DNA of 64,000 bases. Source: Glandiceps talaboti (lineage: Eukaryota > Hemichordata > Enteropneusta > Spengelidae). The stretch covers positions 16,850,001 through 16,914,000 of the forward strand of contig NC_135566.1 in assembly GCF_964340395.1 (NCBI RefSeq), written 5' to 3'. Below, piece by piece: positions 1 through 11,200 of the stretch (position 1 is its first letter; each line of letters begins with the position of its first letter). The notes under the pieces are model-generated. The model saw only the letters and a program-made list of their open reading frames with translations. It was not told the DNA's origin and ran no database searches. The position numbers and the translations under genes are program-made.

Positions 1-361
<361 letters not shown>

Positions 362-936
362 ATGGGATCACTATCTATTGAAAGCAAACGACTAGTCTCT
401 AGGTTATGATCTTGTATTCTCTCCTTCGGTAGATGACGCGTACAATTTATATATAACATCACACCGTGCTGTTATAGAACTGGCGACGAAACGCTAATCA
501 TTACATTGGTTGTCATAGCAACAATTGGACATCGTCTGAAGGCCATAGAGCATTACTTCCGCTGATGACTTTACAAAGAGGCACTAATAATTTGCCATTG
601 CTATTTTATTTGTTATCACATCTTTAGTATATTTTGTGTTATATCTAGCAGACATTTCAATCTTTAATAGGCAAAAACTTCTTTTTTTTAATATTTGTTT
701 TTGATATGGTTTCAGAAATTAGGGTAGGTAGGTCAAAATGTTATTTTCATTTTTTCTCTATTTATTTTTCACTCGAGAAATTGCTTCAAACCAAAACACG
801 ATACTCGTTGGTCACAATATTGCTGTGATAGTTTATATGGGGTATAAAAGAAGGCAATTATATGTGAAGTACGGTCCATGAATAGATGAACAAATATGTG
901 GACTGTACATACCATTGTGATCGGTCAGTAAACATC
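362..936. other. Non-coding stretch, no gene seen
   Basis: AT-rich single-copy-looking DNA between the microsatellite and the first foldback element. I see no splice-flanked coding segment, RNA gene or recognisable repeat here. Confidence 0.5.
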
Positions 937-1288
937 TTAAAGTGGTCTATTATAATTAATGGATGTGGATTGGATATTAATTTAGATTTTTTTTATTTAT
1001 AAAACAATTTTTTCATGGCTTCCTACTTGAAAAATCATGTTAAACAACAAATGACAAGTCCTTGTTTGTAACAAGATTGCAAAAGACTAATGAATGTGTC
1101 AAATCTTTTATTGCTGTTATTGTATTTACAATAACAATCCCTTTACACATGTAAAAAAACAAACCCCAGCTTTTTGCAATGTATTGAGTTACAAACGCAG
1201 ACTTTGTCGATGTTGATTTTTCGAGTAGGAAGCCATGATAAAATCCAAAATAAATACCCTGGCATCATCATCTATGTGGCCACTTTAA
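937..1288. mobile_element. Foldback MITE, family A (TTAAAGTGG... ends), copy 1
   Basis: The ends read TTAAAGTGGtc and ggCCACTTTAA and are inverted copies of each other. Internal arms around 1013-1050 and 1190-1236 (TCATGGCTTCCTACT and its complement) are also inverted, so the strand folds into a long imperfect hairpin. Related copies lie at 4058-4260, 37650-37812 and 58435-58679. TTAA at both ends would fit a piggyBac-like target site, but in AT-rich DNA this is only suggestive. No coding capacity. Confidence 0.7.
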
Positions 1289-1362
1289 ATTGGAGGGTTT
1301 TTTATTACATGATTTCTTTCTTTATAATTTCAAGATAAAAAAATACGCCCCAACCCCGGTAA

Positions 1363-1570
1363 AGAAACAACAACAACAACAACAACAACAACAAGAACTA
1401 CAAATAAATTGATTTAAAAAAAAAAAAAAAAGTATATTTTAAATAAATGTAGTAAAATGTTTTGTCTAATATGTATAAACTGTTACAAAACGCCAACAAC
1501 AACGCCAACAACAACGCCAACAACAACAGCAACAACAACAACAACAACAACTTGTTGTTGTTGTTGTTGT
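1363..1570. repeat. CAA trinucleotide tracts with facing TTG tract
   Basis: (CAA)n at about 1363-1393, then CAACAACGC-type imperfect repeats at 1494-1550 running straight into (TTG)n at 1551-1570. The last two tracts can pair as a hairpin. A Leu/Ala-rich open frame on the minus strand here is repeat-derived. Confidence 0.85.
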
Positions 1571-2006
1571 GCATCCTCATACATACAGTAATTTATGACT
1601 AACAAACCAATGATAAATGTGCTCTGTCAGTGCAAAGTTTACACGGCTCAGCTGCTGGGCATGCAGGGCCATAGGGCGGGTGACTGATTATAGCGCCCTC
1701 TTTTAAATAGAACAACTGGAGAAATGAAAAGCAGACCAACGAACAGGTCAAAGGGCGAGCTTTGTTTCTCTTCTCGTCTCGTCAGCGTTTTTTCATCAAT
1801 ATTTCCCTTTTACGTATCATTATCTAGTCATTGACGAACTCACTACGCGAAGTTCAACACTAATAACCACTCTTTCAGTACATTTGACCGGAAAAATCCA
1901 CCAGCTCCAGATAGTTTTGTGATTGTACTGAAGTCTTTGTATCCAGACGCTCGGAGATTCTCGTGTTGACATTGATTGCCACACGCTCTAAGAACCATAA
2001 CTTACA

Positions 2007-5000
2007 ATGTCTATGGAAACAGTTCCCAAAGAAATGCGCAATATGCGTGCCTGTCTACTGTGTTCGCTAATCAAGGTGAGTATTTCAGTCATTAGATATC
2101 TCCGAATAAAAACTGTAAAATGTAATAATTAAACCATGTCGACAGGAGTCACCATGTCAGAAAACTAAGTCTCTGGCCTCTGGGTTAGTCATACATGCAG
2201 TATTTTTACCATTTTTCTTCAAAGATGACTTCACTTGTAACCAGTGTACAAATTTATGAAAGACAAGTAACACGACGTGGCTTCCATATATGTGGCCTCC
2301 CAGTCCGAGGAGGCTCTGACTTGAGTACATAGTCAGGTAGATTTGGTCAGAGCACAGCTCCTCCGTTGATGGAGGGTCTATGGTCAGAGCATGGAAGTAC
2401 CACCTACATGGTCAGAGATCCAAGTGGTTTCAAACTTGCGAATGATGCATTCAAATAAATAATGAGATCACTGACAAACCTGCACTGACCCATACAATCA
2501 TACAGTAGTGTTCAAATTACAAAAAAAAAAAAAATTACACCATACATATTACATTTTGAATTAATTAACAAGGATGCAATATCTCATTATCATCCACGAC
2601 CCAGAAGTCAAGCTTTTAAGACAAAATTCATCTTTCTTGAGCTGTTTGCTTCAAAAACTTGATTGGAGATCATTTGAAAAGTTGCCTTTGAAGGTTGGGA
2701 GAGATGTAAGCTGATTTATTGACAACTTTACATATTTTCCATTGATTTGAGAACATTGGAGCTGACTTCAAAAGTGTCGACATCGCTGTTTGATCGCAAG
2801 TTTGAGACCACTTGGATCTCTGACTGAGAACAGTGATACCGACCAAATAAATCTGACTCTGTACTCAAGTCAGAGCCTCCTGGGACTATGGCCACCCCAT
2901 CCCAGTGAAATGGGAAATAGTGGGATGCAGTAGCAAGTTCTTCAAATTAGAAATAAAATGAAACACTGGTATAAGTTATATATTGTACATATAATCGAAA
3001 GAAATGTGATAGATTTCAGTATGAATTCCTAGAAATGACATTAAAGGGGAACACCACTCCAGGAAATAAAAGTATGTTAATAAACTTTGGGTTCTGGAGA
3101 GTCATTTTATGATTCCATATCACATAAATTTTGCTTCTTTGCGCCAAGAAGCACAATTGAAACTCTCTTTCACCTCCATTGTTGTAGCAGTGATACATTG
3201 TCACAAACTTTTTTGCAAACAATCCCAGTGTTTTTTGTTAAGGATGGTAAGTAGGTAAAATCTACACAAGAATTCCCAAGTCATTTTAGCAGCGTTCGCC
3301 ACCAGTATTATGGATACCAGGTACAATGTGTTGGGAACTATGCCAGTTTTACCATATTCCCCTTTTCTGTTAACGGGGTTCCCCAGTCTCGGCAAAAAAA
3401 AGGAATCCAATTTTTGACAGTGTTTTCCACTCGAACCATTCCAACATGATCTATCAAACTCACATTTTTGTCTTTCAGAATCTAGAACAGTTTGAACTTG
3501 ATGGTTGTGATAACTGTGATGACTACTTACAGCTGAAGGGAAACAGAGATATGGTGTATGATTGCACAAGTTCATCGTTTGATGGGTCAGATTTTTTCTT
3601 ATCTCGATACTTTTGAATTAAAATTAAAATATTTTATTTTAAAGGCACATGTTTTATTAGGATTAAACAATGTTATATGGTGTATTATTGCACAAGTTCA
3701 TCATTTGATGGGTCAGATTTTTTCTTATCTCGATACTTTTGAATTAAAATTAAAGTATTTTATTTTAAAGGCACATGTTTTATTAGGATTAAACAATGTT
3801 ATAAATAATGTCTATTATATCGTAGGATACACAAGCCAAGTTACTGTCTTTGAACAAAAGTGTGGATAATATACCCTTGTTCTCAATAACCCACAAATCT
3901 ACGTTACTAGTCAGCATTTGAAATTAAGTTTTTTCATTGGTAATCCCAGTGGACTACCAATTTCAGAAAATAGTACATGTAGCCCAACAAGGATGGTGAC
4001 CAATGGTCCTATATTCCTGAACTGAAAACAGAGTTCCTCTCTTGCAAATATGTTTGATATTTAAAAATATATATATGTACGTACAATAACAAACATTTTA
4101 GACATTTATTAATATTTTGCAATTTATTGAGTTTAATACCGTAATACAAACAAGGACCTTCAGATTGATTTTTCAAGTAGGAAGCATTGGCCATGATAAA
4201 ATTGTTTTATAAATTAAAAATCCAAAATAAATTACCCAGACCTCATCCATATTATGTGTTTGTTTCTCCAGGGTTGTGGCACTGATGAGTCCAGAAGACA
4301 GCTGGGTTGCTAAGTGGCTAAGAATAAGTAAGTACTTGTAATAAATAGCTGGAGGTGATGTGCATGTATGCCATAGAGGGCGCTGATCATTGCCTCTTAG
4401 ACTATCACTGCCTAGAATAGTCTCACCACAATCCTAAGTCTCAGCCTCTGGGAAAATGATGATAAACTTAAACTTGGTTCTTTATCCCATGTAAAATTGT
4501 TGTCACATGTAAATCTGGACCAAGAGTTCGTCAAATGTCCCCATTTCAAGAATTGGCCCTCATTTGCCTGCTGCAACAGAAAAAGATCTTGTAAAATTTA
4601 ATTACCTATACTGTGATCTGTATTTTTCTCCTTGCAAATTTCACTTTTAAGGATATGCTTTATTGTTAAATCAAGAGTATCAGACTGATATTTGGTATCA
4701 TGTGTAGCAGTAGTCGCATTTAAATAAATTCATTGTGCCAGAATGAATGTCACCTTGTGTATGTATGCATGTGTAATACATATACCTGGTGTTGATGCTA
4801 GAAGCACATTTTGCAAAAGGGCTGAAGCATGGTTGTATTCTACTCAACTGTCTTTTCCTTTGTCAAAAGCTCACTATGAATAATGATATGCAGACACAAT
4901 ATATTTCTGAGCTTTGTCCTTGTAATTTTGTATTTTCTATTTCATCATTCTAGATCGATGTGTGAAAGGATGTTATGCTGTATCCGTGACTGGAAAATTA

Positions 5001-5075
5001 CCCGCTGGTATTATCAGAGAACTAAAGAGCAGAGGAGTTACTTACAGACACAGAGATACTAGCATCAAGTCATAG
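2007..5075 (+). CDS. SUPT4H1: SPT4 transcription elongation factor (DSIF small subunit)
   Basis: Four coding exons: 2007-2075, 3479-3585, 4272-4327 and 4954-5075. All introns are GT/AG and the frame is continuous, giving 117 codons plus TAG, the same length as human SPT4. The product begins [20 protein letters not shown]. The zinc-binding cysteines are C16/C19 (RACLLCS) and C33/C36 (DGCDNC), followed by the hallmark [11 protein letters not shown] and [11 protein letters not shown] segments and the C-terminal [14 protein letters not shown]4 pairs with SPT5 to form DSIF, which binds RNA polymerase II and controls pausing and processivity in the nucleus. Residues around RINRCVKGCY differ from the vertebrate form but keep its length. 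Intron 1 holds two foldback repeats, and the end of exon 2 is tandemly duplicated into intron 2. The start is fixed by the conserved N-terminus. Confidence 0.97.
2291..2896. mobile_element. Foldback element in SPT4 intron 1
   Basis: About 120 bp at 2291-2440 reappears inverted at about 2785-2896. Matching pieces are GGAGGCTCTGACTTGAGTAC, the TTTGGTC segment and CAGAGATCCAAGTGGT. The roughly 300-bp centre is unrelated and AT-rich. No open frame; probably a non-autonomous DNA transposon. It lies wholly inside the intron. Confidence 0.75.
3225..3428. mobile_element. Foldback MITE, family E, copy 1
   Basis: It starts with CCAGTGTTTTTTGTTAAGG, then a GGTAAGTAGGTAAAATCTA segment, and ends near GACAGTGTTTTCC. 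The same sequence occurs in the opposite orientation at about 49440-49615. It ends about 50 bp before SPT4 exon 2, so it supplies the sequence just upstream of that exon's branch/acceptor region. Confidence 0.6.
3549..3800. repeat. 126-bp tandem duplication of the SPT4 exon 2 tail
   Basis: Two copies in direct tandem with a 126-bp period (for example GCACAAG at 3564 and 3690). Copy 1 contains the last ~35 bases of exon 2 plus its donor (GATGG|GTCAG); copy 2 repeats this inside intron 2 with few changes. Reading on from exon 2 meets a stop (TGA) before copy 2, so use of the second donor would truncate the protein. The recent-looking similarity suggests replication slippage. Confidence 0.92.
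4058..4260. mobile_element. MITE family A, copy 2 (partial) in SPT4 intron 2
   Basis: Shares with copy 1 the GCAATTTATTGAGTTT, TTTTTCAAGTAGGAAGC and AATCCAAAATAAAT segments in the same order. The outer end is missing. It ends just before the exon 3 acceptor at 4271. Confidence 0.6.
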
Positions 5076-5385
5076 AACAATTCTCATTTCCCGAACATCG
5101 AATGTACAAGTGTCATTTTCTACAACTTTACCGACGATCGCACAATGTCGCACAAGCTCAATAATGATCGTTTAGGACAAATCTCCCTCTAAATGAACAT
5201 TCACAAGTGCGACATCAACATGTTTATATATGATGTAAACATGGTGAAAATAGTAGTGGTCACACCACGATGATCGATACACTATGTAAAACATGATGAT
5301 AAAGATATTTAAATACCACGGAAAACCAGCACTGTATATCACATTAGAAGTAAATTTTAATCAACTTTAATATTAACATGTCAGT

Positions 5386-5391
5386 AATAAA
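5386..5391 (+). promoter_or_regulatory. SUPT4H1: Polyadenylation signal of SPT4
   Basis: AATAAA about 310 bp after the SPT4 stop, in AT-rich sequence with no earlier canonical hexamer noticed. Confidence 0.5.
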
Positions 5392-5931
5392 TATAGAACA
5401 GGTTATCATTGAAGGTGTGCAAGTTTTGAAATTTGGTTTGAAGTGCAAAACTGATGCCAGACCCCCCTCCCCCCTGATCGAATAACACTCCCCCCTGATC
5501 GAATGAAGTTCGTTTTTTGAGCTTGTGTGACATTGTGCGATTGTCCCTTACCCTGATTGAGATACTACCTCTAAATCACAGATACAAGTGTAACGTCGAA
5601 AGACCTTTTATCCAGTCAACACCTATCTCCAAGACACACGGCTGGATTGACATGTCAGTTTCTAACACAGCTAAAGTGCATATGGAGTATTCGAAAAAGC
5701 AAATGACATTTTGTAGTCCACTTAAACATTCTAAGATTATTTTGACATCCACTTTAACACAACATACATTTTTATTTCATTTTCATATACATTCATATTC
5801 ATTTTACTCTCAAGAAGTTGTTTGTATTCGTCAGTAAAGTCATGTACATGAAACATCCCCTCTTCATAATGAATTATCTAATTGTTTTAGACTAGTGTAA
5901 ATTACAACACTATGTATGCTCATCATGGAAG

Positions 5932-6110
5932 CACTATGGTTCATACTCAAGTTCTCTTCTTCCACTTTTGATGGCTAAACAGATATGCTTCAAAACAAAT
6001 TGATTGTCCTTCTTCAGTGTACACGATCTGACAGAAGTACCCAATGTTGCTATCTGTTCAGTAACTTGGAGTTTGTGAAAAAGTGGAAGAGAACTTGGGT
6101 ATGAATAGTG
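5932..6110. mobile_element. Small foldback element
   Basis: Arms at about 5938-5970 and 6072-6105 are inverted copies (CATACTCAAGTTCTCTTC against its complement GAAGAGAACTTGGGTATG). The roughly 100-bp loop has no open frame. Short MITE-like hairpin. Confidence 0.6.
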
Positions 6111-6204
6111 TAATTTACTTTTTAGTTTTTTGTTACCCCTTCAAAGACATTCAGTTAAGGTAAACACAAAAGTTTCCATCATCATGTTAAATACAAATAA
6201 GCCA

Positions 6205-6590
6205 TATTCTGGTTATTGGAAAGATAAAAGATTTCATGGTTTGGCCACTAGGAGTGCTGTTTACAAGTTGTTTGGTGGTAGAAAGTGAGGGCCAGATTAG
6301 TAGAGTATTGTAACATAAAGACAGCAGGCATAAAATTACCACACCTTTTAAATGTTGTTCCCACAATACTATTTTATTAGCGACTACCAGTAATCAAAAC
6401 ATGCCTATCCACTGCTGTAATACTCTGTTTTGGACATTCAGAGTTCTTTCACACACATTTCATTCACTGCTTCATGCAACCAGTGGCCACGACACAAATT
6501 TTAGCCCTCTATTTGCCAAACCTGTTGTGCCCTCTTGTGGTGCTTACCAGAGAAATGGCTGGAACTTGAGTAACTGGTGTATTTGGTTTG
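6205..6590. repeat. Interspersed repeat family B, copy 1
   Basis: Contains TTTGGCCACTAGGAGTGCTG, GCCAGATTAGTAGAGTATTG and a long stretch ending in GAGAAATGGCTGGAACTT. A close second copy lies at 54510-54885, a shorter one at 7730-8045 and a reversed fragment at 63615-63690. No coding capacity; the short open frames inside are incidental. Confidence 0.75.
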
Positions 6591-7729
6591 ATTGTAAAGT
6601 ACAGTGTATGTGACACCATAGACAAGGTTGCTTATAAAAGAAGTAAAGCAAAATATGGTATGCGTTATACATGCAATATAAAATGTAAACTACACTTTGT
6701 GTGTGACCATCCATATAGCAGTTGTACAGTTGTAAGCAAGCAATGTATAACAAGCATACAATGTTTTTCCGTATACTATATCGGTTTATTCAGCAAAAGT
6801 AATACAAACAATTTAATATCATGCGAGTTTTCCAGATGTGTGCTTTTTAAGTTGTAGCCACTGAAAATATTCAAAGTTTCTGCTGTAACTTTTGAAAGAA
6901 TACAAATAAAATTCATAACTGCCATACAAGTGAAATTTGTTATAAAGTTTTTTGTCAGTGATTGAATTCAGAGTATGAATGTGGTGTTGCCATGTAGTAC
7001 TAGTTCTGTAGTAGACAAACAATACAATGGATTGTATTTTGTGGGTCAAATTCTGAGCAATACCATGGTCTTCTTACCCTATCATGACTGAATGGATAAT
7101 ACTCCACAGATATTTCCCCATTAGTTGGAATTTTATTGTATTGTAGGTTTTGGGTGCAAGGAGAATGTTGTGCCTATAGCATTAACTAGTAACATTGGAA
7201 TTATTTTGACCTCCCTAGATAGTTACTTTTGTTTGTTTTAGGTCCAAACTTGGCATGTGAATAATTTACCAAGTGTATTTTGGCTAAATCACTCGGACTT
7301 CTTCCATTGTTATTGTATATGATTCAATGATGTAGATTTGTCATACAACTACAGGAGGGAGTTGTATACTTATCACTACTGGTAACGCTGTCCTCTTATC
7401 CCTGTTAAGTGACAGGTGTTGCTGTTTGATAACCATGGTATTTTATTTACACTTTGAGTTCGGAACTAATACCAAATATGATTCCAAAGCAAGAACGTTT
7501 TTTGGTTGTATAAAATAAGTAGTCTTCGTGGGTGTCAAACACACTGATTTATTACAATTCCAACAAGTTGTTACATAACATTATAACTTGATATTGCATT
7601 ACAAGAGTTGAATACTGCTAAGATTAATATCTTCTGACTGAAAACTGAAATTGAAATGATGAAAAAATGCAACCTTTCTCAAATGCTTATATATATGCTA
7701 CAGAAGTTTGAGAACCACTACTACCATAT

Positions 7730-8045
7730 GCCAGTTGTTAGAAAGACAAAAGATTGCATAGTTTGGCCACTAGGAGTGCTGTTTATAAGCAGTCTTTAAA
7801 CCAAAAGTGTGGGCCATGATAGTCTCCACTGAGAAAACCATCATTTCCTACTCTTTCAAAACAAAATGCATTCTCAACCAGCCAAAACACGCTACTAACT
7901 TTGAGCTTCTTGTGTTCTTTTAGGAACAGTAATATTTTGTTGACAGCTTCATGTACTGCCATGTTATTATATTGTCACTTTTGCCCACAAACAGTGCTCT
8001 CTTGTGACACTTCATTCGAAATTAACTGAATGTGCAGGTAATGGT
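7730..8045. repeat. Interspersed repeat family B, copy 2 (diverged)
   Basis: Shares TTTGGCCACTAGGAGTGCTG and parts of the downstream TTTTGTTGACAG... and CAGTGCTCTCTTGTG... portion with the copy at 6205, but is shorter and more diverged. Confidence 0.5.
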
Positions 8046-8160
8046 ACAAAATGTCACCAGTATTGTTTTGGTGTTGATTTCTCTTTAATTGACTTTATGT
8101 AATTAATTGATATATGCAATATCTATTCAAATACTTCAACTTCTACGTTTATATTATTAT

Positions 8161-8166
8161 TTTATT
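8161..8166 (-). promoter_or_regulatory. SPATA22: Polyadenylation signal of SPATA22
   Basis: TTTATT on the plus strand reads AATAAA on the minus strand, about 125 bp past the SPATA22 stop at 8290-8292. Confidence 0.5.
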
Positions 8167-8289
8167 TACACTTTTGTCAACTTTAACAATGAATATTTAG
8201 ATGTTTATATAAATATGAGTAGTTGTATTTAATAGATACATATTTTGAGAATTGAATCTAGTATACTAGTAAGCACATTTCCTATCTCT

Positions 8290-11200
8290 TTATGGTTCTC
8301 GGAGAGCTGCAAGTGCCTCTCTCATAGCTCTATCACTTGCTGCTATGTTCACTTTGGCTAGTCGCAATTCTTGTGGCATAGCTGGTCTCACAGACACGCA
8401 TCTAAAATCAGTCAGATTGGAATCCAAATTGCCAACACATCTGAAGAACTGGCCTCTTGTCACTCTGGGTATAGTTCGGTCCTTGAAATGAGGAAAGAAA
8501 CCACAAAATTTATTCACCTTTTATAAATATATATGGATTGATTAACATATCAAATATTTATGTACGTTACAAAACACTTAAATTGACATGCTTTACCCAA
8601 GCTATAATAGTATGTCTATTCCAGAAAAGTGACTGTTATTTTCTTTCTTTTTTTTCATTTCTGATAGCTTGAGTTTGATGTCAATATACGGTCAGTGAGG
8701 ATACATTTAGTGCAATTTCAGAGTTTTGATATCGTTAATGACAGTAGTCTCAATGATTTTATACATAAATATGTTATACAGAACTGTTTCGAAACATTAT
8801 TATGAACCTAAGTTAATCCTTTTCTGTACATGTTTGGCAATTCATCCATACTGGCTGTAAATAACAGAAACCTTTGCACCAGTAATTTAAATGTGGTAGG
8901 ATTTGATCACTGTTATCATACCATAGTTGTATTTTTGTGATGAATTATTAGATTATATGATACTGCTGAAACTTACTATGTATATACATGTAGTTACTTG
9001 GTAACACTACTTTACAGGAACATATTTCATATTGTGGAGGATGTTATATTCAAAAGATTTGAATTTTGCAGGTAAAACCATAGACACTGGCTATGGTAAA
9101 ACTAACTGAAATACCGTAAGCATGTTTTACTCCTTTATTCATATATTTCATTCTCATCCATTTAGGACTGATGCAAAGAAAGTGTCGTGTGATTTTGTTG
9201 GGATGTTTTAGTAGAAAATTAATATACACCATAAAAATAACTTTGGGAGAAAAGAAAGTTTATATACTACGGCTACAATATAGAAAAATGGAGAAGAGGA
9301 AGTGTTGAACTTACAATCTCAAAAAACGTACACTTGATGCTATGTCTCTCATCTCTCAGACTGAATTCTCTGCCACAGCCATCGGGTCTTGCTAATACTG
9401 CAGAATCCACAATTCCTTAAAATTGAAAAAAATTTATCATCTTTTAAAGTAAACCATGATACAACAATAAGGTGGCAAATGCTTCCTGGTGTCGTCATCG
9501 CCGCCACCGCTGTCGTCGTCGTCGTCGCCGCCGCTGTCGTCGTCGTCTTCTTCCCTTCTGGTTCTCAGTATACAAAGAGTAATTATTACAACGTTTCATA
9601 GTCTGATGAACAATTTATATCATGAAATACTACTATGCTATACATCAGACTCTTGTTGCATTACATGAAATCATTTGTATTTTGTAGGCAAAATTATAAT
9701 CCTATCCACTGATTTATGTTTGACTTTTAGTAGAGGAACTTTATAGCATGTCATGGCCATTCAAAACTTCTCATCTGATATAAATATGACTCTTTTGACA
9801 TTCAGAACTTACCATAAACTTCAAACACAATATTCAATTTCCTTGAGGACTGTTTCCAGTGTTTCATTCCTTCGATAGTTGATGTCAGAATTCGAAGTGA
9901 GTTGTCTGGTTTGGATGTTGTTTTTAAACGGATATCGTCAGTTTCATGGTCAACCTGACTCTCAGCAGTAGTTGAAACCTATACCAAGTGTTAAGAGGAA
10001 TGTCTTTATTGTGCTTCTATGTATGTTTGCCTGTATGTACAATGTACACACTTGCATACATATTTCTTTCATATCTAAGAGCCAATGGGTTTACTCAGCA
10101 GCTCCAACAGAGTTGCACTATACTGAGCCAATAGAGTAGGCCTGTTGTGGCAATCAATGCAATATGTGGCATCATTACAGAATCAAGCTATTAGCTAAGG
10201 AAGTGGGTTTCTTATCTTTCTTATGACTGAATAATGTTTGTTGGCAATATTTACAAATGTGATAAAGCACTATTTCATAACACATCAGGCAAAGCTAAGC
10301 TCAATATCTAAGTGTGAAGCCCCTAATGTCATATCAGTTGTTATCAGTTTTATTGACCCATTATCAGTGACATTGCAAATAGCTTTACAGATGCAAACAA
10401 TTTTTATGACACCCGACTTGCTGGCTCACTAAGTCGGGAAAGTTGCACTTGAACTGCTAATGAAAAGAATCTGTCATGTCAATATAATAGGGTCATGCTA
10501 TAGGGTCAACAAGGTTGCCCTATAATACCAATAAATTTCCACTAATAATAGGTTAACTTGACAGGGCTAATATAGATTTAATATGTTCACCCAATATAAA
10601 TAAGGCTATAAATAAGGTTGTCAAATGGGTACATTAATAGGGTTGACCTATATAGGAATACCCTTAGGAAAAAAAACAGTTAAAAAACCCTCTTGGATGC
10701 CCTAGATATTCACCCTCCATAGGGTTCATGCCTTACACACGCCTTTCTTGTAGGTTCTATTTTTAATTTTTATTGTAAGTGTGATAATGACAACAAAATA
10801 CTTACCCTGGTATTTTGTGCAAAAACTCCTGCCTGCTTACTTTGCAATGTTGATTGTTTGTCTTGGCCAAAATAAACATCCTGGTTATTGGTTTGTCCAT
10901 GCTCATTGGCCGAATCATATACAAGCCTTCTGTTCACAACTTGTGAGTTGGAGTTATAAGTTTGCTGTCTGCCAAAGTACTGATTTGTTGTCATAGTATT
11001 GTCATTTGTGCTGTTGATCAATGTGGATTGTCCTCTGCCATGAGAAATATATGATATATGTGATAATGAAATCTATCAAATGTGTGGCAGCCATTGTATT
11101 AAAACCATTCATTTGATGTCACTTTTTTTTTATGTTTAAGAGATTTAGATTGCAGTCAAAAAACAAATCACTGAATACATCTGGCTGGAAATGATACTTT

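Noticed and set aside
3558-3869. 103-codon frame with an internal 42-residue repeat
   Set aside because: It is the out-of-frame reading of SPT4 exon 2 and the 126-bp tandem duplication in the intron.
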